NCBI GenBank assembly: GCA_036571765.1 | Contig: BROE01000020.1 | Coordinates: forward strand, 5,411,179 to 5,475,178 | Source of the DNA: Plecoglossus altivelis | Lineage: Eukaryota > Chordata > Actinopteri > Osmeriformes > Plecoglossidae | Direction of reading: 5' to 3' | DNA length: 64,000 bases | Part shown: piece after piece, positions 1 through 13,500 of the stretch | Numbering within the stretch: position 1 is the first letter of the stretch | Layout: each line of letters starts with the position of its first letter | Notes under the pieces: model-generated | The model's database searches: none | What the model was told of the DNA's origin: nothing | The model's input: only the letters and a program-made list of their open reading frames with translations | Program-made: the position numbers and the translations under genes

Positions 1-2376
1 ATCTCCCCATGCGACTCGCAACACTCGCAAACTCCCCCTTCCAGCTCACCGCAGGACAAAGTTGAACCGTCCTGAATTTGACTGATCAAACTAACCCCAA
101 CCATAAATCTCACGCCGGCTTATGAGAATCTCTTGCAAACAAGCCCACAAAAGCAAACAGCTTAGCAAACGGCCTGAATGCTCTGTGCTGTGTGTAGGGG
201 TGACACAGAGAAGAAAGCGTCTCACTAACAGCAGTAATTCCTCCGAGCGGGGTAGAGAGAGAGGGAGAGAGGCTGGAGAGAGGGCTCTGCATGCTCCTCA
301 TGATTGCTCTACTTTCCTCCAGTGAATGCAGAAATCAATCTTGGACTCGCTGCTAAAGCCTTGCCATGAAGGAGCATTCTTCCCTGTTACTTCATGGCCG
401 AACAAAAGCCACTTCAGGAGATATAGGCATCTCTGCCTAATTCTTTTTGCCCGGATCTGTACAATGTGAGCCCATTAATTTTTCCTCACACATCTCTCTC
501 CCTTTCTCTCCCCTGCTCATTCTGGCTCATTGAATCTGTAAGACTTTCTTAAAGACTGCTAAGCGAGGAGCATCCAGAGGGGAAGGCTAGCGACGGAGCA
601 CTGGCTGCTGGCAGAGGGTCCGGGGACATTCTAAAGAGAAGGATTCTGGGTAGAAAGCAGATGGAAAGGATAACCAGGGGCACCTTTTGTGTCCGGAACA
701 CAGAAAGAACACACAGAGCTCGCTTTAATGTTGTTTTCAGAAGGAGTGTTTTAACTGGAACACTGTCAGTGTAACTTTTTTTTTGTCCCGTACACTACGC
801 TTTGTCTTCGCACATAAACACACACTCTCTTCCCCGCAGTATTATACACAATTTGCCTATGTTACCAGAGAGACGCTTAGGTATGTAGATCCAAAATCAG
901 CTTTTAAACATTTCCTATACATTTTGGAGTCAGAGGAGTAGTATTTACTTAGAGAGCTAGCTTGGCAGATGACTTTAAAAAGTTAGCAAATACTTTTTTA
1001 TTGAACAGGGTGAGTAAGCAGGTGCATGTCATATCCAAATACATAGTGTTATTACCTTTCCTGTTGATTTTGGGCCTTTCCATATGCAGAAGTAGCATAT
1101 GAACCATGCCAGAGCCAGGCATAGGGCGAGTTCCCAGCGCAACTTTCCAATGTGCTCGATCCCGCTAGATATGCTGAGAACTCGGCGTCTGTTGGGCAAA
1201 ACATGTCATATCAAAACCCCATCACTCCCCCCGCTGACAGCAGTCTTCACAAGGAAACGCTTGAACCTAATTCGTTTTCAGGACTTTTCACTCATCAGAG
1301 ACCAGGCAACAGCATGAGCATAGAGGGGGGAACCAAGAACAACTTGCCACAAAAAGTCCCCCCCCAGCCCTTATACTGCTCCATACTCCATTGATCATTT
1401 CTGACATGTTCTTGGGTATGTTTCTCAGTCTGGGCAAGGCCAGCTATTCCTTTTTACTGGTGGACAGCGTAGAGAGGGAGAGCTTACTATCCAGGCCAGT
1501 GATACTGGGGCTCTGCCTGGTAGCAGCTGAGTCTGGGCCAGAACCACACATCCTCTCAGAATAACAAGTACCAGTGTCCGGCCCTAATGGACGCTAAGGA
1601 TATTCCAAAGTTATTATTCCAGAACCTGTCAACGTGTCGTATCAGTGCTTACGTCGGTTAGGCTTTGTGGTTTTGTACTACGCTGGGGAAATCTGACAAG
1701 CTAGGTCAAACCGACAGAAACGCTGGCTTAAGTAAACCGGCCCAGAGACACCGGTTGATATGAATGAAGAAATCTTTACTCTCCTCAGTACATTAAGTCT
1801 ATTGAAAGATCTGACCAAAACGCTGCTGTGTAAACAATAACTTGTTATTGTACAGTTTGTAAACTGCATTGACAGATGCTATAATATAACATTCAATTCC
1901 GCCTTGGTTCTCTGATCTGATCACCTATTTATAGATACTGTACAGTAGTTGCATGACTAAGATCCAGTACAGTAAATCAGTGTTTGGCATCAGTCTTAGG
2001 ACTGGTCAGTGTTTGTTGCCAGAATCATGGTGCTGCTCTAGTGGGCATTTCTTCATGCGTGTCTTTGGCTGCCATACAGGATCTGCACAACATAACACGC
2101 TGACATGGCCAAATTTGTGTCCACAACGTCTCTGGCTGTGTAACTGCCCTTCTGCAGCATGTAGACACAGATCACTGAAAGGGGATGACAAATTGTCACG
2201 ATTATTTTAATAACAGGGTTAAGGTTTTGGCAAAGTGCTTTTTCGGTAGGGTGGGCTGGTTTGACCACAAACTTTGGACCCAGTAAGACAACCTTACACC
2301 AAAAGATTGCTGTCACAGAGATAATAAAGTTTATCGGTTATACAGTAACTGCACTTTAGAAGAAAAATTTACTCAC
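1..2376 (-). other. slc6a11: slc6a11 intron 4 (partial)
   Basis: This stretch lies downstream, in transcript direction, of the donor of slc6a11 exon 4. The expected next exon, encoding the segment after EFWE and leading into transmembrane segment 3-4, was looked for on the minus strand and not found. The intron therefore runs off the window. Only short chance open frames are present, with no recognisable mobile element. The call depends on the neighbouring exon rather than on any signal in the stretch itself. Confidence 0.6.
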
Positions 2377-2458
2377 TCCCAGAATTCGATAACGGGTGAC
2401 GTTGCATTGGGGTTGGTGAAGTTGGTGCTATTCCCTCCATGGAAATCAACACAGTTTT
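2377..2458 (-). CDS. slc6a11: slc6a11 coding exon 4 (glycosylated loop)
   Basis: This is an 82-nt exon too short to stand out as an open frame. The acceptor is CATAG and the donor GA|GTGAGT; it enters in phase 1 and leaves in phase 2. It encodes 26 whole residues, NCVDFHGGNSTNFTNPNATS and then PVIEFW. It contains the second loop cysteine and three N-glycosylation sequons (N172-S-T, N175-F-T, N180-A-T by my numbering). The ATSPVIEFWE ending matches the SLC6A11/SLC6A13 pattern. The next exon is outside the window. Confidence 0.93.
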
Positions 2459-3666
2459 CTATGTAAACAAAGTTGAACAAACATTATCAAGAGGATAATA
2501 CCAGAGGATATTCATTGACCATGTTCAGCTCACGACCAGGTGTTACCAAGTTCCCATTAGTTTGATTGAAGTGAGTTTCAAATGGTACAGTGAGACTGTT
2601 GAGGTGAAACCATGACCCTCACCTGTGTTCCACTCATGGCCACAAGCTGCCCAAGGCAGCTCGGTTGTAAAGCAGTTGAAAAGGTAGAAGATAGCCCACG
2701 CCAATATGACCACGTAATACACATTTAGATGGGCTTCGATGACTTGAGTCGCGAATCCGATACCTGAGAAACGGATGTGAGATGGTGAGAAGTGGCGCTG
2801 ATGCTTGGACAGCACACGAGGAGACCTCCAATCATTCATTCACTCAAGAACGGACTCAAAGCATCCGGCATTACCCTCAAAAAGCGGGCACACTTTCCTC
2901 CAGCACGTGATGCCTCCCTCGCTGGTGAACTGGCCCAGCGCTGTCTCCAAGAAGAACACCGGAATGCCGCAGCACACGAAGAAGATGACATAGGGCACGA
3001 AGAAAGCACCTGGCAACGAGACAGAGACAACCAAAACGAGTTGAATCCCCACGCCGACATCTGATTCCCACTCGACTGAACGTTCATTCAGTCGCCACCT
3101 ATTAAGAGTTAAATCTTCTCAAAAAACACTTTTCTTTTCGAAGCTTTAATGGAGAATCAAGATTCTTTCTGTGTGTGATCCTGCACTCCATTGGCTACAT
3201 CTGTGATAGTACAATGTTGGATAGCCTGCTGTTGTATTACAGTAGACAGGTGGAAAAAGGTTGATGAAGCTACCATCCAACCGGTACAGGTACTGTAGTC
3301 ATGGTGCTGTGGTTGTAGTTGTTGGGAGTTAGAGGAGCTTTTGGAGTGACTACTGTCGTAGACAGTTATCAAGGAAGTGTTGGAAATACAGCAGGTGAGG
3401 TGTGGCTGCCCCCCCCCTCGCCATACCAACATGGAATTCTGTCAGAACAGCTTACCTCCGCCGTTTTTATAGCACAGGTAGGGAAACCTCCACACGTTTC
3501 CAAGCCCGATGATCTCCCCAGCCACAGACAGGAAAAACTCGATCTTGTTATTCCAGTGACCTCTCTCGTTCACCTCCTTCTTGCTGCTCACCACAGCAGA
3601 AGCCTCTGGGTCCACGGCATCCTCCGGTTTGCCATTTATAATGGGAATTGTCTTTTCGGCTGTCAT
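2377..3666 (-). CDS. slc6a11: slc6a11 (GAT3-type GABA transporter), 5' part, coding exons 1-4
   Basis: Sodium- and chloride-coupled GABA transporter of the SLC6 family, which in vertebrates clears GABA into glia. Coding parts are 3456-3666, 2875-3009, 2623-2763 and 2377-2458, all minus strand, GT-AG, with junction phases 1, 1 and 1. They encode the first 189 residues. The N-terminus begins MTAEK, as in mammalian GAT3, and the segment with ETALGQFTSEGGITCWRK also favours SLC6A11 over SLC6A1 (GAT1) or SLC6A13 (GAT2). That assignment rests on remembered family sequences, not a search. Visible elements are the N-tail, TM1 with the GNVWRFPY sodium/substrate motif, TM2, TM3, and the start of extracellular loop 2 with a Cys pair and three N-glycosylation sequons. 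The gene is truncated by the window edge, not broken. Confidence 0.95.
2623..2763 (-). CDS. slc6a11: slc6a11 coding exon 3 (TM3, start of extracellular loop 2)
   Basis: This is a 141-nt exon, phase 1 to phase 1, with acceptor CAG at 2764-2766 and donor CAG|GTGAGG. It encodes residues about 116-162. TM3 carries the LNVYYVVILAWAIFYL segment, whose tyrosines face the substrate site in this family. The extracellular FTTELPWAACGHEW follows. Cys156 here should pair with Cys165 in the next exon, the conserved disulfide of extracellular loop 2. Confidence 0.96.
2875..3009 (-). CDS. slc6a11: slc6a11 coding exon 2 (TM2)
   Basis: This is a 135-nt exon, phase 1 to phase 1, with acceptor CAG at 3010-3012 and donor G|GTAATG. 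It encodes roughly residues 71-115: the second transmembrane helix (FFVPYVIFFVCCGIPVFFLE) and the conserved ETALGQFTSEGGITCWRKVCPLFEG intracellular loop. The GQFTSEGG form of this loop is typical of GAT3. Confidence 0.96.
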
Positions 3667-3680
3667 GACGTTTTAACAGC
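3456..3680 (-). CDS. slc6a11: slc6a11 coding exon 1 (start codon, N-tail, TM1)
   Basis: The start codon is at 3664-3666 and coding runs to 3456 (70 codons plus one base). The donor reads G|GTAAGC. An acceptor ending CAG sits at 3681-3683, so the exon carries 14 nt of 5' UTR and at least one upstream non-coding exon must exist. The N-tail is acidic and Lys-rich. It is followed by NERGHWNNKIEF and TM1 with GEIIGLGNVWRFPYLCYKN, the conserved region lining the sodium and GABA sites in the LeuT fold. Confidence 0.96.
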
Positions 3681-4170
3681 CTGAAACAAATGGATCACAC
3701 ACCTCTGGTTGAGATTATAGCCTAAGCCAATACCATGCAGAATGCTCATTAGCATTTGTTGAATAGCGGTCTGTTTCATTCATCATTAAACCTCTAAAGA
3801 TGGGAACTGAGAGACCATCTCAGGGAGTTGATTAAAGGAAATGCTAATGATTGTATTGCCATTAGACAGTAAGAGAATCGAAAGCATCCAGAGCAGACAC
3901 ATTCTGTCAACACACACTTTAGTGTTCCCTACAGCTTGTTATCTACAGTATACGGTTAGATATCATAGACACACTATGGTAGACAAATGCACTTGTTGAT
4001 CATGAGAGGGCTCACTCTGAGTGAACTGTTCTGAGTAAACTCTTAGAACACCTCTATAGACACCTGTGGTGCTAAACCTAAACTGTTCAGATGAAGAAAA
4101 ACACAACATCTGGGAGAAATCTAAAGTCTTGATATCCAACACAGTGAAAATGAGATTAAGACCTACTCAC

Positions 4171-4303
4171 CAATGTGGTTGTACTGTAAACCTGTTTGGC
4201 TCACGCGATGATTATCCGCACTTGGCTTCACAAAACAAGGGATGGTTAAGCCTAACCCAGCGCGAGAGAAGAAAAAAGACAATTCTATTCGCCGTTGAAT
4301 GTC
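4171..4303 (-). promoter_or_regulatory. candidate slc6a11 5' non-coding exon and promoter
   Basis: A strong minus-strand donor, TTG|GTGAGT, lies at the left end (GT at 4169-4170). An AT-rich TATA-like run, CTATATAAAGG on the plus strand, lies at 4327-4337, about 30 bases upstream of the proposed transcription start. Coding exon 1 needs an upstream 5' UTR exon, and this is a plausible one 490 bases away. The TATA run is a better match on the plus strand than on the minus strand, and the right end is a guess, so this is only a candidate. Confidence 0.25.
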
Positions 4304-4339
4304 CTTGTTTTGTTTAGTCTCTTTCGCTATATAAAGGAA

Positions 4340-7300
4340 ACTCCCAGAGGAGGCGATGCTATCTCGCACAAGGCAATGGATAACATGCAACTGCCCTGCT
4401 ACAGTCTCCGCAATCTGATCTCAACCGCCTCTCATTGGAAAAGAGCCATGTGGTAGCCAACTACCTCGCATCTTGCAATGTCATTTACCATACACTACAC
4501 AGTTCAGGCGACGGAGGCGCAGAAAAAGTGAACGAGGTGGCCGAGTAAGATCAAATCAAAACGGCATCAAATATTTTAGACTCGTTAGATTCTGCTGTTT
4601 TTAGTTATGCCACATTTATTAACCCAGGTAATAGTTGTACATATGCCTCACCCGTTTTTAAAATAATATCGAAAACATGCCGGAAAATAAATAATACAAC
4701 TAAATACATAAAAACACATTAAAAATCCATAGCACAACGCAGATATATAACTCATTGCACGATACACCGGTCTATGATGTCAGAAGCAGTATTTCTCGAA
4801 TAAAGAGCAGCAAGTTAAAAAAATTATAGCGGTTAAGAAATTTGCTCGGAGCACCAGGACGACTATAACTTTACTCACCTGTAAATAAATGGTCTTTGAA
4901 ACAGATTTCCTTTGCACATTTTGAAGTTGAAATAGTTTTATTGTGTTTTACCTTATGGCAGGGGTCTGTAGAAGGTCCGGCTTAATCTTCAAAGAACAGA
5001 ACTGGACCGTTGATTTATGAATTGATGTCACTGGTCTCGTTTCTTTTGTGGTCTCTTTGTGGTCTCTTGGGCTCTGGGGTCCTGCATACAGCATACCAAA
5101 ACAAACCTTTCATGCCTTTGAAAAGTCTGACTACACTCATTGGAGTGACTGACATCTCAAATTCAAACAACTTAGGGGCTGCTTTTACCACAGAGATGAT
5201 GCATGACCAACTTGTCATAATGTCTAATAACTTCATGCTGTTGTTGTACAAAGGTATTTCGTGACTTTATGCCTCTTTTTTTACAATTGTTCATAGAGTA
5301 GTTAATCATGCAGTTTTCTAACTGGGCAGACTGAATGCAATGGGAACTCCCAGGGGTGGTGAATGAGTGTCCCGCTCTGTAAACAGCTCCTCACATAGGG
5401 GTCAGTAGTCATTAGAAGTTAGAGGAAGTGTTCTGCATGAGAAGTATGGCCACCAGAGTCGCTGGCAGACGGTCACTGAGCTTCTGTCACCAACACAAGC
5501 CTCCATTATTACTTATAGTAACATTTTACACCCCGACAAATCGGAACTATTTCCATTCTATTATACCGCAGTTTAGGGATTCTTCTTTTTTTGATGCACC
5601 TTAGGTGTCGTTTCGTCATCATGGTAAAAAAATATATGATTTTTTTTACATTAGAGTTCCTGCAATAAGTTAACTTAGTTTTTTGTTAAGACAAACTTGG
5701 ACAAAATTGATGCAGATCTACCAATAGGAGTACATGTTGTTGCTTTGTTGTCAAGCTGGTGTTTGGGGTTCATACCACATTCCAAGCAGACCCTGGTGGT
5801 GTTCTGAGAATCTACTGCAGGTCATGTTAGCATGACAGTAAAGGTCTTCTTCCTGTTCCGCTGTGTTCCCATTGGCTGTTGTGTGTCAGAGGGAGCGAGC
5901 CTCATCCCCTTCCAGTCAGGATGCTAGAATGAGGCGTTGCTAGGAAACCTGTCATCATTCATTTACAGGGTACTAGGGAAGGAGAGGGAGGTTTGGGGGT
6001 AGAGTGTGTTGTCTCTGCAAGTCTGCAGAGCTTATCACGCGTTTATAAATACTACAGCTCGCAAAATGTCTGTATCAAATTTGAAGGTAAATGGCATATC
6101 ACTGTTTGAGATACTGCTGCATGAAAGGCAAAGTTCATCACTGATTTGTATGTTTGGGTTTGGGTATGTTTGTCATGATGGGTTTGCAGGTTGAAACCAT
6201 TTTTATAGTGCTGTTTGAATTACTCGAGTTACCTCCGTAGTCTACTGCAAATCAATCTTTAGATCGGTGCTACCCTAGCCTTTCAACATTTCACGCAATA
6301 CTCTCGCAGTGAAAATTCAAACAGCTCCCCTTTTTGCATGAATCTCATGTTATCAGTCATTATCAACATATTATCATCTTAGTATCATCAGGAAGGTAGA
6401 GGAAACCATGGATTGAATCATTCTCAATTCTCACCCCGCATTTGCTTCTGCATAGTGTATAAAACCAGCAGCCGAACTTGATGAAGACGTCAGTCAACTG
6501 GTTGACACGACTTTCAATTTGTCCCTCTGAATCAACGTAACATCTTCCAGAACAACTGAGCATGGGGCCACTTTGCCTAACTGAAGCAGTTACTATTGGA
6601 AAAAACGTTTATGCATTGAAAAAACATAATTGAGGTTAGTTAAGGACTCATTATTAGTCGCTGAACTGTATATGAATTCAGAAATCTATATAAAAAAAGC
6701 AAAATTTTGAATACCAACAGATAGCGAAGTAAGAACAGGAAATTATCACAGCATGAACAAAACAGATGTGGCGATACAAGCCCCAAAACTCCGCTTCCAC
6801 AAACACCAGAAGCCCAGCTGGGAAACCGCCCTCTCATAAATTATTCCTACCGGGCTGAGTTCACGCACTGATGCCCACCTTCCCCTGCTTCCATCCACGC
6901 AGAAGCCAAGTGGAGCGATCCCGTGCTCAATTAGAGTGACGTGGTTGAGTGGATGGCAAGACAACCACACCAACTAAGGTAAATGGTTAGAACTAAGCTA
7001 CTGATGGACCAAGTTAGAGTGGAAAGCATGCAAGCTGAACCGTCACATCGTTGTTTGAACACACTGCTGATTGTGCTGCATGATTAACTGCACCGTCTGT
7101 CGGTACTCACAACGCTACGGTTTCTAGGAGACAGGCCAAAACACCACCAACTCATTATTAACTAAGGACGTTGAATAGGCCACACGTGCATTCTTCAAAC
7201 CAACTAGTAAAGCAGTCCACGAATTTTCCTGTGCAAGCGGCAAGAGAACAATGGATAACATTAGGCGAAAGAATGAGGTAAACAAATATGACCGAAACGG

Positions 7301-10300
7301 TTTTTTGGACGTTTAGGGAGTTTGGTTATTTGGTGCCTGGTTAGAGGGGTATGGACTTTTTTTATTGCTGTTGCTTTGCTGCCCTAAATTATACCGAGTA
7401 AGGGAGAGTTACTACCTGTGCTGACGCGCCATGTAGAAGTATACTGTCATTTGAGGCGGTCAAAACAATATTTAGTTGACGAGCTAACCACACCTCACCG
7501 CTATTCAACAACCCCGGCACTACCCCCCGCACAGTATGACGTTTTTGATCTGAAAAGACGTAAAGGCCCGGTTTCAGTCCCTCCAACATATGCGTTAGTG
7601 TGAGCCTGAGATTTGTTAGGTATCAAACTGCAAAAAACATTACACCATGAGGTGTATAAAGAGAGTAAAAAGTGCCGCTTTAGCCTATGACATAGCATCG
7701 ACACTAGTCAGTTTGCCAAAATATATAGACATATTTTGGTTCGGTGAAAGAGACAAGAGGAAATTGTTGTAAAACAAGGTTAAGCAAGTACAGAATCACG
7801 GAGACTCTTATGACCGTTCTACTATTGATTGAAAATAAATAAGGTAATGTTAATTATGATTACGTTTTCCTGAGCCCAAAAGTAAGAGGAACGTATTAAA
7901 GGACCCTATGTGTAGAGCTCGTGTTCAGCTGTCTATGTAAGTATTTTGTGTGGAGATATTATTATGGAAGAAAATATAGCACATAATGGGAGTTGAGTGG
8001 TAGGAGATAGAGTATAATGAATATTAAAGAATGGAGAAAATGTCATAGAAATGAAAAAAATGTAGAATTAAAAAGGGAAAGCTGGATAGCAAGGCATGGA
8101 TTTATGAACGATTATTGAAATTGGGGAATGTTGAGATTCCGAAATAATTTGCCACAGATACAACATGACATTACCATTGTCATAGTGTTGTCTAAAGACT
8201 GTTCAACTTATCGCGCTAACATCTTTGATGTTAGCGGCTAGCAGGTCTAACCACTCAATGATCAGTGGTTTGATGGGTTGGCAATGGAAACCAAGTCCTG
8301 TGATGAACTGGTGAGGTCTCATCAGCTAATATTGTGTGAGGGCAAAATTTTAAATGATTAAAGTCTTCAGTTACTCAGCCGCTCACAAATGGTCTTCAAT
8401 TGGGGGGTTTTATCATCGTGACAAAGATTGTACTGGCAGCAAAGCATTCAGGGTGTTTTAATTTGAAATTCTGTCAGTAGTCCACCTTGGGAATACTTCA
8501 CAAGTAGGATAACTGATGTGTAATTATGCAGTAAACCATTCATAGATCTCAATCTTTGAGCTGAGCTGTCAAATGTATTTTGATGCATGAGCTATTAGTT
8601 GTTCCTGAAAGCGCTGGACAAGAGTAATGAAGATAAACAGGAAGTCCTGCTTGGGTGGTTGGTTGGTCTGCTGTCTCTGGACTGAGGGCCTGTTGCAATC
8701 AATCACATTCCCCCTCCTCATTTCTGTACCCTCTGTAGATTGGCACTTTATTAAGGTGGGAAATGTGGCCCTGTGTCTTCCTCTTCTGAATCTGTCATTT
8801 CGTTTATGAGGTTGACATCTCCCAGTTCACAAAGTGAAATGAGAAGGCTAAAAGCAAAGTCAGTGGAGAAGAAGCCATTACCACTGTGGCGGAAGGTAGG
8901 TGTGACAGCAATCAAAAACCTGTCCGCGTTACCGGTCATGTGGGGATAGCTCGTGCGTGTGCGGGCGCGCGCGTGCAGAAGTGAGTTTGTGCATCTCTGT
9001 GAGGGAGGGGGTGGGTCGCTGGGCAAATGATTTTCCTGTGGTGTCATTACCCAGTGTCATCTCCTCAGCACCCATCTTGTTACCAGAGAGGGAACAAAAG
9101 CCTCTCAGGTCTTTATTACCTGGAAGATGACCTCAATTATGTGGGGGAGGATTTACCACTGCAAAGAATGGACAGAACCACCCCTGCCCCCTTATAAAAC
9201 CTTGAAAGTAAACCATGAAGGAAGCTTCTAAGAAATGGAGAATCTTGAAAATACTGACTGCGATACAGTCGATTTTGCGTCAGCGACCAGTAACCCATAT
9301 TTCGCAGTCCTCCAACCAAAAAAAAACGATTTAAGTCGCAACACTTCTCTGTGAGACATCTATTCAAACAACAAGCTGTCCAGTTTCCACTATCTCCTGC
9401 TGCCAACAGCGAGTAGTGATTGTTCATCTGCAGCCAGAGGGAAGAGCAGACGAGCGTATTGGCTGTCGCCCAGTGTTGTCCGAGGGGACATGCTGAGACA
9501 AGCCCTGAGTGGGTCGCTCATTATAGAGTCAGGAAGGCAGCCTATCCACTGGAGGGACGCCTGGACATCAGCTGTCTAGACTGTTCCATGCGAGGTCTCT
9601 TCTGTCCTTCCCCTGAGCAAGTCTTCTCGACTGGCAACACACAACAAGAGATTCTCCTTAATGTACTGCGGGACGGCATTGATGAACAATCAGATTGTGG
9701 ACATTTCTTTATACTAAAAATAAATCCACCATAAACTCTCCTTCTTCCGTTAATATTGGATTGACAGGCAGCTTTAATAGGCATTGTAAAGATCGTTTGT
9801 TATCATAGTGGTGTTCATCGTGATGAAGGCAGTAGATAACTGATTCATATGTTCAGGTTGTCTTTTGTATGTTAAAATCATTTGAATGCATTTATTATTC
9901 CCCTTTTGTGGCTGAATAAATAATGTTATTCTCTTTAAGTCTAGTATGATGTGATGCTTGTCATTAGATAGGGTTTGTATGACACTTCCTGGCATGTAAA
10001 AAGAAATACAATATAATGATTACAAGTAGAAGCATGTCAGTCAATGTGGTTGGATCTCATCTTTGAAAGGAGAAGACCACACCTTCAGTGTCACCTGTCT
10101 GCTCAGTACAACACACCAGATTGCCAGTCAGTCACATCGATGACACGCCTATCTGCTTATCTCAAGAAGCTCTTGAGACCAGTCAATAGATGACCACATC
10201 AAACGGAAACATCTTTCACATGTGTGTTTCTACTCTCCTCCTCCTGTCTCCCCCTCTCTCCCCCTGTCTGCCCCTGTCTCCTCCTGTCTCCCCCTGTCTC

Positions 10301-13300
10301 TCCTCTTGTCTCTCCCCCTCTCCCCCTCTCTCTTCCGATCTGCCCCTGTCTTCCTCTGTCTCCCCTCTCTCCTCTTGTCTCCTCCTGTGTCCCCCTCCCC
10401 TCCTCCTGTCTCCCCCCTCTCCCCAGGTCTCCCCCTCTATCCCCCTGTCTCCCCCTCTTTCCCTGTTTCCCCCTGTCTCCCCATCTCCCCCTGTCTCCCT
10501 ATATCTCCCCCTCTCTCCCCCTGTCTCCCTCTGCTCTCCAGGCACCACAGGTGTGTGCTGAGCTCCAGGACAGAGCATCATGCCCGTGTGGAAACGTTGA
10601 TCGCTTCACTCTCAAACTCTTGCTTTCTTCCGTTTATTCAGTCTTGTTATTTCTAGGAGTAAACCTACTGACCATATTCAGCTGGCACAGACTCTGAACC
10701 TGGGAAACAGATTGAAATTAATTCAATCTTTTGCTATTTCTCAGGAAAGTCATATTTCATGCTGGCCAGAGGACCAGAGGCTCATCGACTCATTAGTCAT
10801 GTAGAGGAGCGGCTGGGTGTTTGTAGAGACAGAAGAAAGGCAGGATTTCTCATGGAGCTTCTGCCAATGGGAGCTCTTTTTTTTACAGCAACAGGAAGTG
10901 GAAAGCGAAAACAAATAGTATGGCATCCTTGTACAAATGAGCAGACACAGCTGCCAGTGAATAGTCCAGCCTGACCAGCTTCATTTGACCCCCCTTCCCC
11001 CCCCCTCCCCCATGAGGGAAGAACTGCACAGCTTTGATGTCTGTGGTACAGAGGTATTGTAAGGACGTGTAGCGGAACCTTGCTTTGTAATATGTCGATC
11101 GACCCCTTGACCTTTGAGAGCCAGAGTCCAAAACCAGATGTCTATGTCATGGCCTTAAAGTATCGTGTAAATACTGCGATGAAATGCTGTCATGGCAAAG
11201 TGGCGTGATCCGCTTCATCAAGAGAGAGGATGCCCAGCGTTTGTACACAGAGGCATACGTATTTGAACTGAACACCGCGTACGGTGACAAAGAGAACGAG
11301 GTCATCTTATTCACCCTTCAGCAACGCACTTTGTCACAGAATTAGAATCTGGAAAAGCTTGTGTTGATGTTGTGGTGGCAGTCTGTGACCTGGGTATTCA
11401 ACACTTGGATCCCTCTGTACGTGTGGGTTTTACCTCTACAACAGTTAAGTGACAGTGTTAGTCCAAGAGTCTCACCCCTGAAGGCCCGCTACTCAGGTTA
11501 CCCTTATGCTAACATGAGGGGGGAGAAACCACATGGGACCCCGTTATCCACTTACTATCTAATCTATATCATTCATCAAAGGTTTTTTGGTGAGTTAAAA
11601 TGAGAACTTATGTGCGTGTGTGTGTGATTTCTCCCTAAGATTCCCATGTCATTCCCAAACCCATTCTTTCCCCAACAGCAACCATAGGTACTCTGATCCC
11701 ATTAGAACAATTACTAAAGACTGCTTTTCATCTACCAGCTTTAAGGATCCAAGGGCAAAGTAATTTCAAAATCAATCCTTAAAAAAAAAAAAAAAAAAAC
11801 TCCACCAGTGTTGGCTGTTTCTAAAGGACTGTCAATTACCTCCACCTCTATTCCCTGAAAGGAAAAGCAGCATGATTCAACTGGGCCCCAAGAAAGAGCC
11901 ATTCTTTGGGGAAATCAGTCCGCGCATGGACCTGAATTCATTCTGCATTAATCTGAGCGGGGCTGTGGGAGCCCACTCAATATTCATCAGCCGTGCCAGG
12001 CACATCACCGCATGCTAATGCCACATTCCTGACGTCGGCAAGCCTTTATCTGCCAAACGCTCTCTGCGCCACTTCTTCAAATTTCAATTCAACTGTCTCA
12101 AATTGTATTAGGTGTCAGTTCAACGCGAAAACACTTGTCGTGGTAACTCATCGTTTTTTTGTCCCCCCCCCCTCCCCTCCCTTTTTTTGAGGGCACGTCT
12201 GAACGTCAGAGATGCTAGTTGGTGTGAGGGCACAGTCTCGAACGCGACACCTTCCCCTGCCTTCTCCATGGTCCCTTTGTACGGCGGCAACGCAGCTTTA
12301 TTGACATACGTTTGGGTTGCAAGCTCATTTTCACCTCTCCAAATAAACACACCCTGTGAATCCCCCTGAGCAGAGAATCCACTTTCCCACCGAAACGAAA
12401 AAAGAGCAAACTGTTAGCACAAGTGGAATCGTCACCGAGAAACGCCCTCATGCCGTAGAGATGGACATTGTTGAATGGAACTGTGCTGCTCTCACAATTT
12501 GTTGTTTTGTCTATTGTTTATGACCAGGACACAGTGTTCCTGAAGGCTGATGCTCTAAGGCTAAGTCAGATACCACCATCAGCCCGTCTGTTTGTCTATC
12601 TGCCAGCCTCTCTCGCTCTCTGTCTGTCTGCACAGCTCATCCTGACTCTGTTGAAGGGACAGCATGCTCCACCACCTCATTAGCTATGATGTTGCCTAAT
12701 CCCCTACTGCAAGTTTTAAAAACACGCATTGGAATTACTGATAGTTGTGCGATGAAAATACTGTAATCTGCACTTAAATAATAAGCCATTGCCACTCGTC
12801 TGCAGCTAGATAACAGGAGTCAATGGTCTAATGAAGGCAAGGTTGACATTGGAGGAGGTTACCTACACGTCTAACATCAGCTGAGACCGAACTATTATAT
12901 GTGGGAAACAAAATCATAGCATTCCAGAGGCCTTTTAATTGAATAGTTTCACTTTCTGAGTGCAGTTTCAAAATAATTTGCTACAGTAAAAAAACATTGG
13001 CCTTTTAGTTGCCTATTCCACAAACCAGTGTACTGATTATGTGAACGTTGCAAATGGCACCAAGTATCATCATATAGCTCCACCTGGTGCATGTTATAGA
13101 GAACTACTAGACTGTAGACTCCAAATTAACGCCAGATCCCTTGCTAATCTACACATGTGCAGTCAGGGGTTGAAGGTATCCAGGCAGAACCAAGATGATA
13201 CCATGCATTCTTAATAGGAAAAGGTCTTAACTGTGTGGTCAACAGTGGAATGGTCTGTAGCTGTGTCTTTTTAAGACATCCTTTACTGAAAAGTAGAAAT

Positions 13301-13500
13301 GACTGGATGGATATTCTAGGCAAGGTGCATCCATCCTTGGCTCGGCCCCTCCCTCACTTTGCAGTGACATTGTAGCACGTGAGGACGGTGGTTAGGAGGT
13401 AGCAGGGCACAGGTCTCTACGCTCAGACACTGCTGCTGGAGAGCAAAGGAAACACAGACGCCACACGGGTCGATAGACACCATTCTGGGTCATGCTGCTC
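4340..13500. other. intergenic DNA between atp2b2 3' end and slc6a11 5' end
   Basis: No supported gene was seen on either strand. Open frames are short, lack family resemblance and do not chain through splice sites. Contents noted: a GC-alternating run near 8951-8973, a CT-rich tandem repeat at 10234-10540, a poly-A run near 11779-11799 and C-rich runs near 12165-12185. Regulatory elements for slc6a11 may be here but cannot be recognised from sequence alone. Confidence 0.6.
10234..10540. repeat. pyrimidine-rich minisatellite, CCCCCTGTCTCC-like unit
   Basis: About 300 bases are almost entirely C and T on the plus strand, built from variants of CTCCCCCTGTCTCC. Because the unit contains few stop triplets, long Pro/Ser/Leu or Arg/Gly/Glu open frames cross it in several frames. 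These are compositional and not genes. Confidence 0.85.

Noticed and set aside
6746..6973. 75-codon open frame in the intergenic region
   Set aside because: No family resemblance, no promoter or splice context, and length is within chance expectation.
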